64,000 nt of DNA from Sphingobacterium deserti (GTDB lineage: Bacteria > Bacteroidota > Bacteroidia > Sphingobacteriales > Sphingobacteriaceae). Of the stretch, positions 46,310-56,084 are shown in pieces. Made by a program: the position numbers and the translations under genes. The notes beneath the pieces were generated by a model that was not told where the DNA came from, searched no databases, and saw only the letters and a program-made list of their open reading frames with translations. Location of the stretch: positions 1-64,000 of the forward strand of contig NZ_JJMU01000054.1 in the NCBI RefSeq assembly GCF_000757725.1. Reading direction: 5' to 3'. How positions within the stretch are numbered: position 1 is the first letter of the stretch; each line of letters begins with the position of its first letter.

Positions 46310-47527
46310 ATGCAAGACGATAATAAAACATTTATACAATTACTGAAGAAGCAGATTAATGGCACACTGAGCGACGATGAGTTGTTTTTGTTGAATACGC
46401 TGTTGGCTGTAATCCCAGAAACCGAACAACGAGCGCTTTTTGATAAGCTGATCGATGAGCATCTGGATGCTGTCGAAACTAACGATCAATATTTGAGCAA
46501 AGAGGAAGAAGAAGCAATTATTCAGCGTATTATAGAAAACGAAGATAAAGATCCGAAACCATGCAACCAGCGGAACCAATGGTTTCCGTACAAATGGTTC
46601 GCGGCGGCAGCATGTTTGCTCGTGCTGGGCTACAGCACGATAACCTTATGGAATAGGAATGCCGCCTCAACCGAGAAAGTGGTGTCAGCAAGCTTGAACG
46701 CTCCAAATGCATCTTTAAACCCTGCTGGGGAGAAAGCAATACTGACTACTGAAGACGGTAGCTTGATCGCACTTGACTCTATAAAGGTGGGAGAGGATGT
46801 ATTGGGAAGTAATTTCAAAATTGTGCGGATGCCATCAGGTGAATTGCACTATCAGAGCTTATCCAATGTGACTGCCGATGCGAAACACATGATCAATACG
46901 CCAAAGGGTGGAATCGTAAACTTTGTTTTGCCCGATGGTAGCAAAGTCTGGTTAAATGCGGCATCGTCACTTACGTTTAATCTCGGGATGCAGCAAGCGG
47001 ATCGTTTGGTGGAAGTAACTGGAGAGGCATATTTCGAAGTTGCTAAGCGAAAGGCCCAAAAATTCATCGTCAAAAGTCTGTTTGGTGAGATTGAAGTGTT
47101 GGGCACAAAATTTAATGTGAATACCTATGTCAGGCAACAAAATAAAATTGCCCTGTTGGAAGGAAGTATACGTCTAAAGACTGCCAAAGCTGCTGTGCGC
47201 ATGATCCCCTCACAATTAGCTGTTGTGGGCGCAAACGGTAAAACCGAATTAGCGCACCGCACAGATATAGCTGATGTATTACTTTGGAAAGATGGATTTT
47301 TCAATTTTCAGGATGCAGATGCTTATCAGGTGGCTGATGAACTTTCACGATGGTACAAAGTAGATGTAGCCGTAACGGGATCAAATTCGAATCATGAAAT
47401 CAACGGTAAGATTTCCCGCGATCTGGAATTATCAAAGATGCTGGAAATGTTGGGATACCTTGGTCTTGAAGGAAAATATAAAAGTAATAAACTGATTATT
47501 AATGTTAAAATGAAGCCACCTATGTAA
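46310..47527 (+). CDS. FecR-family anti-sigma sensor
   Basis: Inner-membrane regulator of the preceding ECF sigma factor. The 405 residues have a cytoplasmic N-terminal part, one membrane helix (WFAAAACLLVLGYSTITLW, about 97-115) and a periplasmic FecR domain (INTPKGGIVNFVLPDGSKVW, TGEAYFEVAK, LGTKFNVNTY, LLEGSIRL) followed by a DUF4974-like end that contacts the STN domain of the transporter. The ATG at 46310 is chosen instead of a GTG at 46271, which would add residues unlike the family. Confidence 0.92.
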   Translation: MQDDNKTFIQLLKKQINGTLSDDELFLLNTLLAVIPETEQRALFDKLIDEHLDAVETNDQYLSKEEEEAIIQRIIENEDKDPKPCNQRNQWFPYKWFAAAACLLVLGYSTITLWNRNAASTEKVVSASLNAPNASLNPAGEKAILTTEDGSLIALDSIKVGEDVLGSNFKIVRMPSGELHYQSLSNVTADAKHMINTPKGGIVNFVLPDGSKVWLNAASSLTFNLGMQQADRLVEVTGEAYFEVAKRKAQKFIVKSLFGEIEVLGTKFNVNTYVRQQNKIALLEGSIRLKTAKAAVRMIPSQLAVVGANGKTELAHRTDIADVLLWKDGFFNFQDADAYQVADELSRWYKVDVAVTGSNSNHEINGKISRDLELSKMLEMLGYLGLEGKYKSNKLIINVKMKPPM

Positions 47528-47662
47528 ACAGAAACAGCGCACAGGTAGGGCGATAAAAAGATCAGGAAGTGAGGGAACACTCCCTGAAAGCGATTTCTCG
47601 TCCTGCGTAAACAGACTCTTGACATCATCAATATTTTTACAGAACTAAAATCGAACTAAAGT

Positions 47663-50600
47663 ATGCATTTTGATTTAAAAGTTTATGGCGTTAACCGGAA
47701 TAAACTTTATCGACTTCTAGGAATCATGAAATTTGCTGTAGCAATTCTCCTCCTTTCACTCACATCTGTGAGTGCATCCACTTTCGCCCAACGCATCTCG
47801 CTGCATGAACAAAGGGCCAGCCTAACAACCTTACTCTCGAAAATTGAAAGACAGATCCCCTATAGATTTGTTTACGACAATGCTGAGATCGGTGAGATCT
47901 ACATCGAAAACGCCTATTTAGAGGCGGTAGATCTAAACGCCGGACTGGATATCGTCTTGCGCAAAAGAGGCTTGGACTATAAAATTATTGAAGACTATAT
48001 CCTGGTGAAAAAAATGGATAGACCGAACATTCCCGTTTTGAAACCTTTGCAAACGATGCTTCGTGGAACGGTACGTGATGAGGCAGGTAAGCCTATAGAA
48101 GGAGTAACAATTTCCGTTAAAGGTCAAACCGCCAAAAGAAGCAATAGCGACGAAAACGGAACCTTCAATTTGGCATTAGACCCGGGTAATGCGACGCTTA
48201 TTTTGGAGCATATAGCTTTTGCAACGAAAGAAGTAGAAACACAAGGACGCCCCAATATTGAGATTACACTACAACCGCAAATGGGTGATATCGAAGAGGT
48301 TGTCGTCGTGGGCTACGGTACCCAAAAAAAGGCAAATCTGACGGGCGCTGTAAGTGCCATTTCGGGCGAAGAGTTGGAAAACCGACCTATCGCCAATATA
48401 GGGCAAGGCTTGCAGGGACAGCTACCAGGACTTACCGTGCGCAGCACCGGCAATACGGCGCCAGGTAATCGCGCACCACAGTTCCGCATTCGCGGTGTAG
48501 GCACCTGGGGCGATGCAAACCCTCTTATCGTTATTGACGGGATACCGGGTGGCAATCTAAATATTCTCAATCCGGATGACATCGAAAGCATTTCGGTATT
48601 GAAGGACGCTGCATCGTCTTCCATATACGGTGTGCGAGGCGCGAATGGCGTTATTATGGTGACGACGAAGAAGGGCACTTCGGGTACGCCAAATATCAGC
48701 CTAAACAGCTACATGGGTTGGCAAACGCCAACGGCGTTACCTAAATTTCTTGGATCGGCCGACTATATGACTTTACAGAATGAGGCCAACGTGAATGCAG
48801 GGCAAAACCCAACGTATACCCCCGAACAAATCGAAATCGCGAGAAATGGCTCGGATCCAAATTATTTCGCGAATACCGATTGGATTTCCGAAGTGTATCG
48901 CGCCAGTGCGCCACAGCAAAACCACAACCTGAGCATGAATGGCGGTGCAGATAAAACGCAATATTACGCTTCTTACGGCTATTTAAATGAAGGTGGACTG
49001 GTTATAGGTGATAATTTTAAAGCGCATCGCCACAACGCGCGTTTGCGCGTAAGCACACAACTGCTTGATCGATTGAATGTAGATGGAAACTTAGGCTATG
49101 TGGATAGATCTTATGACGGTAGCGCCAACGGGTTAAGTGCGCTTTCCGCCGCGACAAGCATACGTCCCCTCGTTCCTGTTAGGTTTACAAACGGTAGCTG
49201 GGGATATCACGGCGGGCAGTCGAATCCGGTAGCAATAGCTACTGACGGCGGAACAAATAGCTTTACCTCACAAGAGATTACAGCCAATATCAGCGCCACG
49301 CTTAATCTTTTCAAAGGTCTGGATTTAAAAGGTCAATATGGATTAGTGAAGTACAACTCTAAACGGACGACCTTGCTAAAAACCATCAATTATTATAGCC
49401 CGGATGACAATGCATTGATCTACCAAACTAACAATCCCAACCGGGTTAATATGGATCATTATTCCGGTACTTATCAAACATTTATTGGAACGGCCAATTA
49501 TTTCACATCGATCAAAGACAAACATAATATAAAAGGTTTATTGGGTTATTCTCTGGAAGAAAATGTGGGCAATGATTTTGGGGCCTCGAGAACGCATCTT
49601 CCTGTCGACTTACCTTCGCTAGCTATTGGGACGGAAAATCAGCTGAACAGCAGTGGAAGTGGACAAAACGCCTTGATGTCTTTCTTTGGACGGGTAAATT
49701 ATGACTTTGATAATAAGTATTTGTTTGAAGGGAACTTCCGTCGTGACGGCTCATCGCGCTTCCATCCTGATGTGCGCTGGAACTGGTTCGGCTCTTTTTC
49801 CGCCGGATGGGTGTTTACCGAAGAGCGCTTTTTTGAACCGCTTAAAAGTTTCTGGAACTTTGGTAAGCTGCGGTTTTCCTACGGAACACAGGGGAATGAT
49901 AAGGTAGGTCGTGACCATCCATTTATGGCTATCCTTGCTTCAGCCCAGGTAACGTCAAATAATCCCATCGGAAATGTAGGACGCGTAGGTTTTAGGCAGA
50001 ATTTCATCCCCAATGAGCTGGTAACATGGGAATCCTCTGAAAAGCTTAATGCAGGTTTGGATCTTGCGTTTCTATCGCGCAGATTGAATGTTACCGGCGA
50101 ATTTTTTGTTAATAAAACGAATGCGTTACTGCTAAACACACCATTGCCGGATGTTATAGGCGTAGGAACTGATTACCCTTCGCAAAATGCTGGAGCGATG
50201 GAGAACAGAGGGTGGGAACTCGCAGTAAGTTGGCAGGATAAAATTGGCGCTGTTGGATACCGCGCAAACTTCAACCTTTCCGATGTCCGCAATGAGGTTA
50301 CTCGTCTCGACGATTATGCGATAGCCTTAGGTGATAAGGTACGTATTGTTGGAGCACCTTTCGATGCGCTATATGGTTTTAAGGCCGATAGGATAGCGCA
50401 AATTAGCGACTTTGATGTGGTCAATGGTGAATACGTCCCTAAATTTCCGTTTCAACGCGGTGATCTTGTGGGGCCGGGCGATTTGATCTATGTTCCGACG
50501 GATCCCAATGCAACAGAGATTACGGTTGGAGCAGATAGACATGTGTTGGGAAGTGAGATACCTCGCTATACCTATGGCTTTCGCGGGGATCTTTCATACA

Positions 50601-51040
50601 AAAACTTTGACTTCAGTTTCTTTTTACAGGGGGTTGGCAAGGCTGATGGCTACTTGACTGGAAATGCGCGTCATCCTTTTATCAACAACAGTGCTATGCC
50701 GCAGGACATACATCTTGACCGTTGGACACCGGAAAATACCGATGCCAGCTACCCGCGCTTTGTGTATATGCGCACGCATAACACACGTCTATCTTCAAAG
50801 TGGGTTGAAGATGCCTCTTACCTTCGCTTGAAAAATGTGCAGATTGGCTATACCTTCTCTCCACAATGGACAGAGAAAATTCGTGTTGCAAAATTCCGTA
50901 TTTACGCATCGGCCGATAACTTGCTAACAAAAACTGATTTCTTTTACGGATACGATCCTGAGGTGCCGACAGGAAATTCCGGAGATTATTACCCTCAAGT
51001 AAAGACCTTTATTATTGGACTGAACTTAAACTTAAAATAG
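47663..51040 (+). CDS. SusC/RagA-family transporter with STN signalling domain
   Basis: TonB-dependent transporter of 1125 residues. The signal peptide (about 20-43) leads to a secretin/TonB short N-terminal (STN) domain (about 45-125, LTTLLSKIERQIPYRFVYDN), which transmits substrate binding to FecR. A regulatory-like domain follows (LRGTVRDEAGKPIEGVTIS), then the plug (EEVVVVGYGTQKKANLTGAV, SVLKDAASSSIYGVRGANGV) and a barrel. The ordering sigma, FecR, SusC, SusD makes this a self-regulated uptake locus, unlike the two SusC genes at 23-34 kb, which lack STN. Confidence 0.95.
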   Translation: MHFDLKVYGVNRNKLYRLLGIMKFAVAILLLSLTSVSASTFAQRISLHEQRASLTTLLSKIERQIPYRFVYDNAEIGEIYIENAYLEAVDLNAGLDIVLRKRGLDYKIIEDYILVKKMDRPNIPVLKPLQTMLRGTVRDEAGKPIEGVTISVKGQTAKRSNSDENGTFNLALDPGNATLILEHIAFATKEVETQGRPNIEITLQPQMGDIEEVVVVGYGTQKKANLTGAVSAISGEELENRPIANIGQGLQGQLPGLTVRSTGNTAPGNRAPQFRIRGVGTWGDANPLIVIDGIPGGNLNILNPDDIESISVLKDAASSSIYGVRGANGVIMVTTKKGTSGTPNISLNSYMGWQTPTALPKFLGSADYMTLQNEANVNAGQNPTYTPEQIEIARNGSDPNYFANTDWISEVYRASAPQQNHNLSMNGGADKTQYYASYGYLNEGGLVIGDNFKAHRHNARLRVSTQLLDRLNVDGNLGYVDRSYDGSANGLSALSAATSIRPLVPVRFTNGSWGYHGGQSNPVAIATDGGTNSFTSQEITANISATLNLFKGLDLKGQYGLVKYNSKRTTLLKTINYYSPDDNALIYQTNNPNRVNMDHYSGTYQTFIGTANYFTSIKDKHNIKGLLGYSLEENVGNDFGASRTHLPVDLPSLAIGTENQLNSSGSGQNALMSFFGRVNYDFDNKYLFEGNFRRDGSSRFHPDVRWNWFGSFSAGWVFTEERFFEPLKSFWNFGKLRFSYGTQGNDKVGRDHPFMAILASAQVTSNNPIGNVGRVGFRQNFIPNELVTWESSEKLNAGLDLAFLSRRLNVTGEFFVNKTNALLLNTPLPDVIGVGTDYPSQNAGAMENRGWELAVSWQDKIGAVGYRANFNLSDVRNEVTRLDDYAIALGDKVRIVGAPFDALYGFKADRIAQISDFDVVNGEYVPKFPFQRGDLVGPGDLIYVPTDPNATEITVGADRHVLGSEIPRYTYGFRGDLSYKNFDFSFFLQGVGKADGYLTGNARHPFINNSAMPQDIHLDRWTPENTDASYPRFVYMRTHNTRLSSKWVEDASYLRLKNVQIGYTFSPQWTEKIRVAKFRIYASADNLLTKTDFFYGYDPEVPTGNSGDYYPQVKTFIIGLNLNLK

Positions 51041-51046
51041 CTAACG

Positions 51047-52717
51047 ATGAAATTTCACTATAAAAATTATACTAGACTTGCCATCCTATTGGGTGGTGTA
51101 AGTATCCTTGCATCATGCAGTGATTTTCTTGATAGAGTGCCGCAGGATCAAATTGTAAATGAAACCTATTGGAAAACCCAAGAACATTTGGAAATGGCGG
51201 CAACGGGCATATACTCCCGAGTTAAAGCCAAGAATTTTGTAGATATGGAAAACTTGGCGGAAAACACGATGTGGCCTACTACAAACCAATACAAAGATAT
51301 TGGGTCGGGTGTGTTTCCCGTTACACAACCTACGGTAAATAGTGAATGGGCAAATATGTATCGAGATATTCGGGAATGCAATGCGTTTCTCGAAAATTAT
51401 CAAGGAGCAACTGAAAACGAACCAGGCGCAAAAGAGCGGCTAGCCGGTGAAGTACGCGTGATTCGTGCCCTGGCGTATAGTTTTCTAACCTCTTTCTATG
51501 GTGACATTCCACTCGTTACTAAGACATTAAATCCCGATGATCCAGAACTTTACGGGGAGCGCACGGCGCAAAGTGTCGTGGTAGATTTCTTGTTGAAGGA
51601 GTTGGATGAGGCGGCTGTAGCACTTCCTGAGACGATTCCTACTGGCGAGAACTTGGGTCGCGTTAGTCGAGGCACCGCCCTTGCCTTAAAATCTAGAATT
51701 GCCCTTACCTATGGGCGTTTTGAATTGGCCGAGCAAGCTGCAAAAGCCGTGATGGATATGGGCGTTTATCAACTTTATACCAGCGGCAATCCAGCAACAG
51801 CATATGGTGAGCTTTTTACACGTGCCGGTAAGCTATCGGGCGGACGAAACAAAGAAACGATCTTTGCGCGCTTGCATTTGACGGATGTTATTATGCACAA
51901 CTTAAGCCGCGAGATCCAGGTGCCCGACCAGTTCGCGCGCTTCGTGCCTACGCGCTCGTTAGTAGAATCTTACCTCTGTGCGGATGGCCTCCCAATAGAT
52001 AAATCACCGTTGTATAGCGATGCTTCGTATGCGGATGTCTTCAAGAACAGGGATCCACGTATGACACAAACCATCTTGGTGCCCGGCGATAAATGGGGCG
52101 GACGTTACGACGGACGACCAGTGGCACAAAATCAAGACCCCTCTATTTTCCAAGTGCCTAAATTTAGTCAGGATGGACGGGGTTCTGTTACCACTACCGG
52201 TTATTACTTCAAAAAATATGTAGAACCTACAGCGGTGCCTAATTACAACCGGGATGATAATGATATTCATCATATCCGCTACGCGGAGGTCTTGCTAAAT
52301 TATGCGGAAGCGCGTCTTGAGCAAAACAATTTAACCCAAGCAGATTTAGATATGTCTATTAATCTATTACGCGATAGGGTAGGGATGAAGCGCATGGATT
52401 TAGCCTTCCTTGCACAGCACAATATGGATGTGCGCGAGGAAGTACGCCGCGAGCGTCGGGTGGAACTGGCACTCGAAGGGCATCGGTATTTTGATGTGCG
52501 GCGTTGGAAGCAGGGGGAGCTACTTGGGAATGATATAGAAGGCGTAAAAGCGTCGTGGTTTCCGCAACTAAATTCGGCTACCTACAGAAAGGGCGAAGAC
52601 GGCTATCTATCCGTGCAGTGGAATCGGGCATTTGAAAGTCCAAAAAATTACCTATGGCCCGTGCCGCAAACGCAGTATGATCGGAATAATAAACTGGGAC
52701 AAAACCCAGGCTGGTAA
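51047..52717 (+). CDS. SusD/RagB-family outer-membrane lipoprotein
   Basis: Binding lipoprotein paired with the STN-type SusC six bases upstream. A lipobox (VSILASC) precedes the SusD fold (NMYRDIRECNAFLENYQG, VRVIRALAYSFLTSFYGDIPLV, VRRERRVELALEGHRYFDVRRWK). The 556 residues are the normal size. A hairpin terminator follows, closing the sigma-fecR-susC-susD unit. Nothing here indicates which nutrient is bound; the next gene, a secreted phosphatase/nuclease-like enzyme, may or may not belong. Confidence 0.94.
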   Translation: MKFHYKNYTRLAILLGGVSILASCSDFLDRVPQDQIVNETYWKTQEHLEMAATGIYSRVKAKNFVDMENLAENTMWPTTNQYKDIGSGVFPVTQPTVNSEWANMYRDIRECNAFLENYQGATENEPGAKERLAGEVRVIRALAYSFLTSFYGDIPLVTKTLNPDDPELYGERTAQSVVVDFLLKELDEAAVALPETIPTGENLGRVSRGTALALKSRIALTYGRFELAEQAAKAVMDMGVYQLYTSGNPATAYGELFTRAGKLSGGRNKETIFARLHLTDVIMHNLSREIQVPDQFARFVPTRSLVESYLCADGLPIDKSPLYSDASYADVFKNRDPRMTQTILVPGDKWGGRYDGRPVAQNQDPSIFQVPKFSQDGRGSVTTTGYYFKKYVEPTAVPNYNRDDNDIHHIRYAEVLLNYAEARLEQNNLTQADLDMSINLLRDRVGMKRMDLAFLAQHNMDVREEVRRERRVELALEGHRYFDVRRWKQGELLGNDIEGVKASWFPQLNSATYRKGEDGYLSVQWNRAFESPKNYLWPVPQTQYDRNNKLGQNPGW

Positions 52718-52747
52718 ACCATCAAATTTAAGGTTATAGGTATCGAT

Positions 52748-52781
52748 AATAGGCTGCGGAGGAATTATTCCGTAGCCTATT
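52748..52781 (+). terminator. Hairpin terminator after the third susD
   Basis: AATAGGCTGCGGA (52748-52760) pairs with TCCGTAGCCTATT (52769-52781), 13 positions with one G-T pair, and is followed by ACTTCTTTC. It lies 30 bases past the susD stop. Confidence 0.8.
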
Positions 52782-52913
52782 ACTTCTTTCACTTCTGAAA
52801 TATCCATTATTGTCAAGTGCGAACAAATTTAAAATGAGCAGGCACCTGACATTAAGAAGGATGCTAGTAATTGACAAACTGCGCACAGTGCGCTCATATA
52901 ATCGTAATAACTT

Positions 52914-53738
52914 ATGAAAATGATACTATTCCGTTATCTGCTCGTATGCAGTTTATCCGTTTACTTAACCGCTAGCGTTGGTCAACATCGGCAGGAACCT
53001 GATAAAGGTATACCGCTCAAAGTGATGAGTTACAATATTCACCATGCAAACCCGCCGTCCAAAGATTCGCTTATCGACATTGACGCGATCGTGCAGGTCA
53101 TCCGTGCCGCAGATGCGGATGTTGTGGCTTTGCAGGAAGTAGATCAATTGACGAAGCGAAGCGGAAAAATGGACCAACCCAAGCTAATTGCTGAAAAGCT
53201 TGGCATGCATTATTTTTTTGCAAAAGCTATGGATTATGATGGTGGGGCATATGGTCAGCTGTTATTATCAAAATATCCTATTGCGTCTACGGCAATACAT
53301 AAATTACCCTCGGTTGCAGGTTTCAAAGGTGAGCCGCGGATTATGGGTGAGATACAAGTTCAGTTGGATCAGAACACAGTAATACGATTTGCAACGGTGC
53401 ATTTAGATGCCCAAAAAGATAAGGAAAACCGTTTGTTGCAAGCAAAGTACATTGTTAATAGCGTAGGGAAAAAGAAAATTCCAGCTATCGTAGCAGGCGA
53501 TTTTAATGCTACAGAATATAGCATGCCAATCGAAATTTTAAAGGGTAGCTTAAAACCAACTTGTACAAATTGCGCATTTACCATTCCTGTAATCAATCCG
53601 AAAAAGGCAATAGATTTTATTATGCTGGATAAGCGATCAAACTGGGAGGTTGTTTCGCATCAAGTCATTGATGAGCAGTATGCTTCCGATCATTTACCGG
53701 TATTGTCTTCGTTGATTTTGCAACGCAAGAAAAAGTAA
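52914..53738 (+). CDS. Secreted endonuclease/exonuclease/phosphatase-family enzyme
   Basis: Metal-dependent phosphoesterase-fold protein of 274 residues with a signal peptide (about 1-23). The family residues are visible: Asn 41 in MSYNIHHANPP, Glu 75 in ALQEVDQL, the GDFNATEY catalytic pair and the SDHLPVLSS His near the end. This family includes nucleases, sphingomyelinases and inositol-polyphosphate phosphatases; secreted Bacteroidota members next to SusC/SusD genes probably act on extracellular phospho-compounds. A terminator separates it from susD, so it may have its own promoter. Confidence 0.85.
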   Translation: MKMILFRYLLVCSLSVYLTASVGQHRQEPDKGIPLKVMSYNIHHANPPSKDSLIDIDAIVQVIRAADADVVALQEVDQLTKRSGKMDQPKLIAEKLGMHYFFAKAMDYDGGAYGQLLLSKYPIASTAIHKLPSVAGFKGEPRIMGEIQVQLDQNTVIRFATVHLDAQKDKENRLLQAKYIVNSVGKKKIPAIVAGDFNATEYSMPIEILKGSLKPTCTNCAFTIPVINPKKAIDFIMLDKRSNWEVVSHQVIDEQYASDHLPVLSSLILQRKKK

Positions 53739-53741
53739 GCC

Positions 53742-53789
53742 ACAAACCATACGCCCTTAACGTTTGCAGGCATTTGAGGGCGTATTTGT
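53742..53789. terminator. Hairpin terminator after the endonuclease/phosphatase gene
   Basis: ATACGCCCT (53749-53757) pairs with AGGGCGTAT (53777-53785); ACAAA (53742-53746) and TTTGT (53785-53789) can extend the stem. It begins three bases after the stop codon and also faces the end of the convergent stressosome operon. Confidence 0.75.
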
Positions 53790-53848
53790 TAAGGCAGACG
53801 AGGTTCCGAAAGGCAGATTTGTAGCCAGTATTTTTATGTTAGTCTAAA

Positions 53849-55072
53849 TTATAAAGCTATAGCTTCGTCGTGCCTGTTTGATAGTGTAGGGATTCGAACG
53901 TAAAATGTTGATCCTTTGCCTAAAGTACTTTCCGCCCAGATCTCGCCAGCATGATCGAAAACAATTTTTGATGAAATATACAGTCCTACACCCAAACCGG
54001 CGATCTTTTTGCTAACGTTTGTAACCCGATAAAACTTGTCAAATACCTTCTTTAAATCATCTTCGGCAAGGCCGATGCCGCTATCTTGAACGGCAAGCAG
54101 AATACAATCGGTTTCGTCTTCATAAGATAGTGATACGTTGATAGTGGAACCGTTTTGGGAGTATTTCGCAGCATTACCTATTAAATTGTTGACAACTTGC
54201 TCCATGCGAAGTTTATCAATCCGTGCTGCGCAGGGCTCTGGGGAGTCCGTAAAAACTATAAAATGCTGCGGCACGAGGTTTTTGATTAAATCGTGCTGGC
54301 TGCGCAAATAGCTATTCAGCTCGACCTCCTCAAATTTATAGTCCATCTTATCGTATTCCGATTTAGAGATATCCAAAAGCTGAGAGATCATATCTTGCAT
54401 CTTACGCGCCTGCATATCTATCTTTAGCAGTTGTTCGGATAGATCGGCATCCGCATTTTTCTTTAAGGCGAGTTGCGTTAATGCCCGTAAAATGGTCATC
54501 GGTGTTTTCAACTCATGGCTTGCCACAGAAAGAAATTCATTCTTTTGTTCGATAATGTACTCCGCAGTGCGCAAAGCCTCGGCAGACTGTTCGTTAGTTT
54601 TGAAAAGTTCGGTGTTTCGCTTGCGAAGATTTTCGTAGGGCGTTTGCGGCTCGATCTCCTGAAAGTAGTGTTTTATGCGATTAACGTGGCTTCGGCTTAT
54701 ACCTGCGCTTTGCGGAATTTTCAGCTTGAGAACGACAGTTCCAAATCCATCTTGTACCTGGTGATCGAAGTAAGTTAACAATTTTCCCGCGTAGATGAAC
54801 CCTTCGCTTCTCTCGTTAAGCGGAATAACTTCTTTATAACGAAGATTCGCTACGATGTGATAACCAATACTTTCATCCGTTTCTACCGCAACGTATAGCT
54901 GCCCGTCCAGTCCTTTTTCTATCACTTCCCTGCATACCTCGGATACAGCGGTAGCAAAAGCGGTCCGCATCGATATGGAAATCTTCGTCAGTTCGCCCGC
55001 TTTAATAGATTTTCTATAAGCTAACGTTAAATCAAGCTCATTCTCTACGGGTACTTCTATTAATTTAATCAT
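53849..55072 (-). CDS. Sensor histidine kinase with degenerate RsbT-like N-terminal domain (stressosome operon)
   Basis: Soluble histidine kinase, the last gene of the rsb operon, starting one base after the preceding stop. The C-terminal half has HisKA (SVASHELKTPMTIL, His 186), the N-box (VVNNLIGNAAKYS) and G-boxes (VQDSGIGLAEDD, GLGVGLYIS), all intact. Residues 1-120 resemble the RsbT-type ATPase fold (SMRTAFATAVSEVCREVIEKG), but the ExxxN nucleotide-binding motif is ExxxE (E45, E49), so that domain is probably not an active kinase and may bind stressosome partners. There are no membrane helices and no receiver domain, and no cognate regulator gene is adjacent. Confidence 0.85.
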   Translation of the reverse strand: MIKLIEVPVENELDLTLAYRKSIKAGELTKISISMRTAFATAVSEVCREVIEKGLDGQLYVAVETDESIGYHIVANLRYKEVIPLNERSEGFIYAGKLLTYFDHQVQDGFGTVVLKLKIPQSAGISRSHVNRIKHYFQEIEPQTPYENLRKRNTELFKTNEQSAEALRTAEYIIEQKNEFLSVASHELKTPMTILRALTQLALKKNADADLSEQLLKIDMQARKMQDMISQLLDISKSEYDKMDYKFEEVELNSYLRSQHDLIKNLVPQHFIVFTDSPEPCAARIDKLRMEQVVNNLIGNAAKYSQNGSTINVSLSYEDETDCILLAVQDSGIGLAEDDLKKVFDKFYRVTNVSKKIAGLGVGLYISSKIVFDHAGEIWAESTLGKGSTFYVRIPTLSNRHDEAIAL

Positions 55073-55073
55073 C

Positions 55074-56084
55074 TCAAAACGTCTTTACAATAACCACAGA
55101 CATGTCATCAGTTTGCCTTCCATAATCTTTATAGATGGCAGCCGCTTGAATACTGGCGTCATACCTCGTGATAGCCGGTAACTTTCCGTGTTCCCACTTT
55201 GATCGGATCCCATCGGAACAAAGCAAGAGATGTGGATATTCCACAGCATCGACCACTTGACTATTAATGGTATTTGGGATGGTATGCCCAATGATGCCAT
55301 TATAAGGAATGATACTCTTCGTTTTCAGGTAGCTGAAAAATTTAGTGCTGATATTGCCAACACCTGCTATATTCCATTTTTTGGTTTCCAAATGTAGCAC
55401 GCCGATTGTGGCAACAATGCCTCTGGTTTTCTTTATCGCGTCATGCAGGTGGCGAATTCGTTGCTCTGCCCGGGAGGAACTGTGGGCCTTAAAAGCCTTA
55501 ATTGCTTCCATCACCGCTTCATGTGCCAGTTGTCCGTGTCCCAAACCGTCGGCTACCAAAAGAAACAAGTGGTTACCTACCTTTTGGTAAAAAGTGCCAT
55601 CACCGCTTTTCGTCTCGCCCGGCATTCTTATCACCATAGGCTTTATTGTGACTCCGGGTATTGACGGGTATTTTGCCACGCTAATATTTATTCTGCTTAA
55701 TACGATTGTTCCCCAATTTTTTTGCGAGTATATTTCGAAATAATCTGATAGCCGTTTGATACTGCCCAGACCGATACCCATCGATTGACCGGTAGAAAAG
55801 CCATCGACCATAGTGCGTTCGATATCAGCAATTCCGACGCCTCGGTCAAGGCAAATAAGCTCAAGATAGCGCTTTTCATGGCTTTCAAATACGCCCACTA
55901 AAATTTCACCTTCTTTCGCATACTTCGTGAGATTAGATGTCATTTCAGAAAGGACAATGTCTAGGTTAGCAAGGCGTGCGCTATCCATACCTTCCAACTC
56001 GGCAAATTGCCGTATATCTCTTTTGAGCGTAGCGAAATAACTCCGATCATCTGCACGGTAGCTTACATATGTTTCTTCACCCAT
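55074..56084 (-). CDS. RsbT-like ATPase fused to a SpoIIE/PP2C-type phosphatase
   Basis: A 336-residue two-domain switch protein. The N-terminal HATPase domain has an intact N-box (LDIVLSEMTSNLTKYAKEG) and G-box (DRGVGIADI, STGQSMGIGLGSIKRL). From about 150 a SpoIIE phosphatase domain follows, with metal-binding Asp motifs SGDGTF, LVADGLGHG, LLCSDGI and TDDMSVV. In stressosome pathways such phosphatases dephosphorylate RsbR/RsbS or a downstream anti-sigma antagonist. The gene overlaps the rsbT stop by eight bases and abuts the histidine kinase. It replaces the RsbU/RsbX pair of Bacillus in layout. Confidence 0.88.
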   Translation of the reverse strand: MGEETYVSYRADDRSYFATLKRDIRQFAELEGMDSARLANLDIVLSEMTSNLTKYAKEGEILVGVFESHEKRYLELICLDRGVGIADIERTMVDGFSTGQSMGIGLGSIKRLSDYFEIYSQKNWGTIVLSRINISVAKYPSIPGVTIKPMVIRMPGETKSGDGTFYQKVGNHLFLLVADGLGHGQLAHEAVMEAIKAFKAHSSSRAEQRIRHLHDAIKKTRGIVATIGVLHLETKKWNIAGVGNISTKFFSYLKTKSIIPYNGIIGHTIPNTINSQVVDAVEYPHLLLCSDGIRSKWEHGKLPAITRYDASIQAAAIYKDYGRQTDDMSVVIVKTF

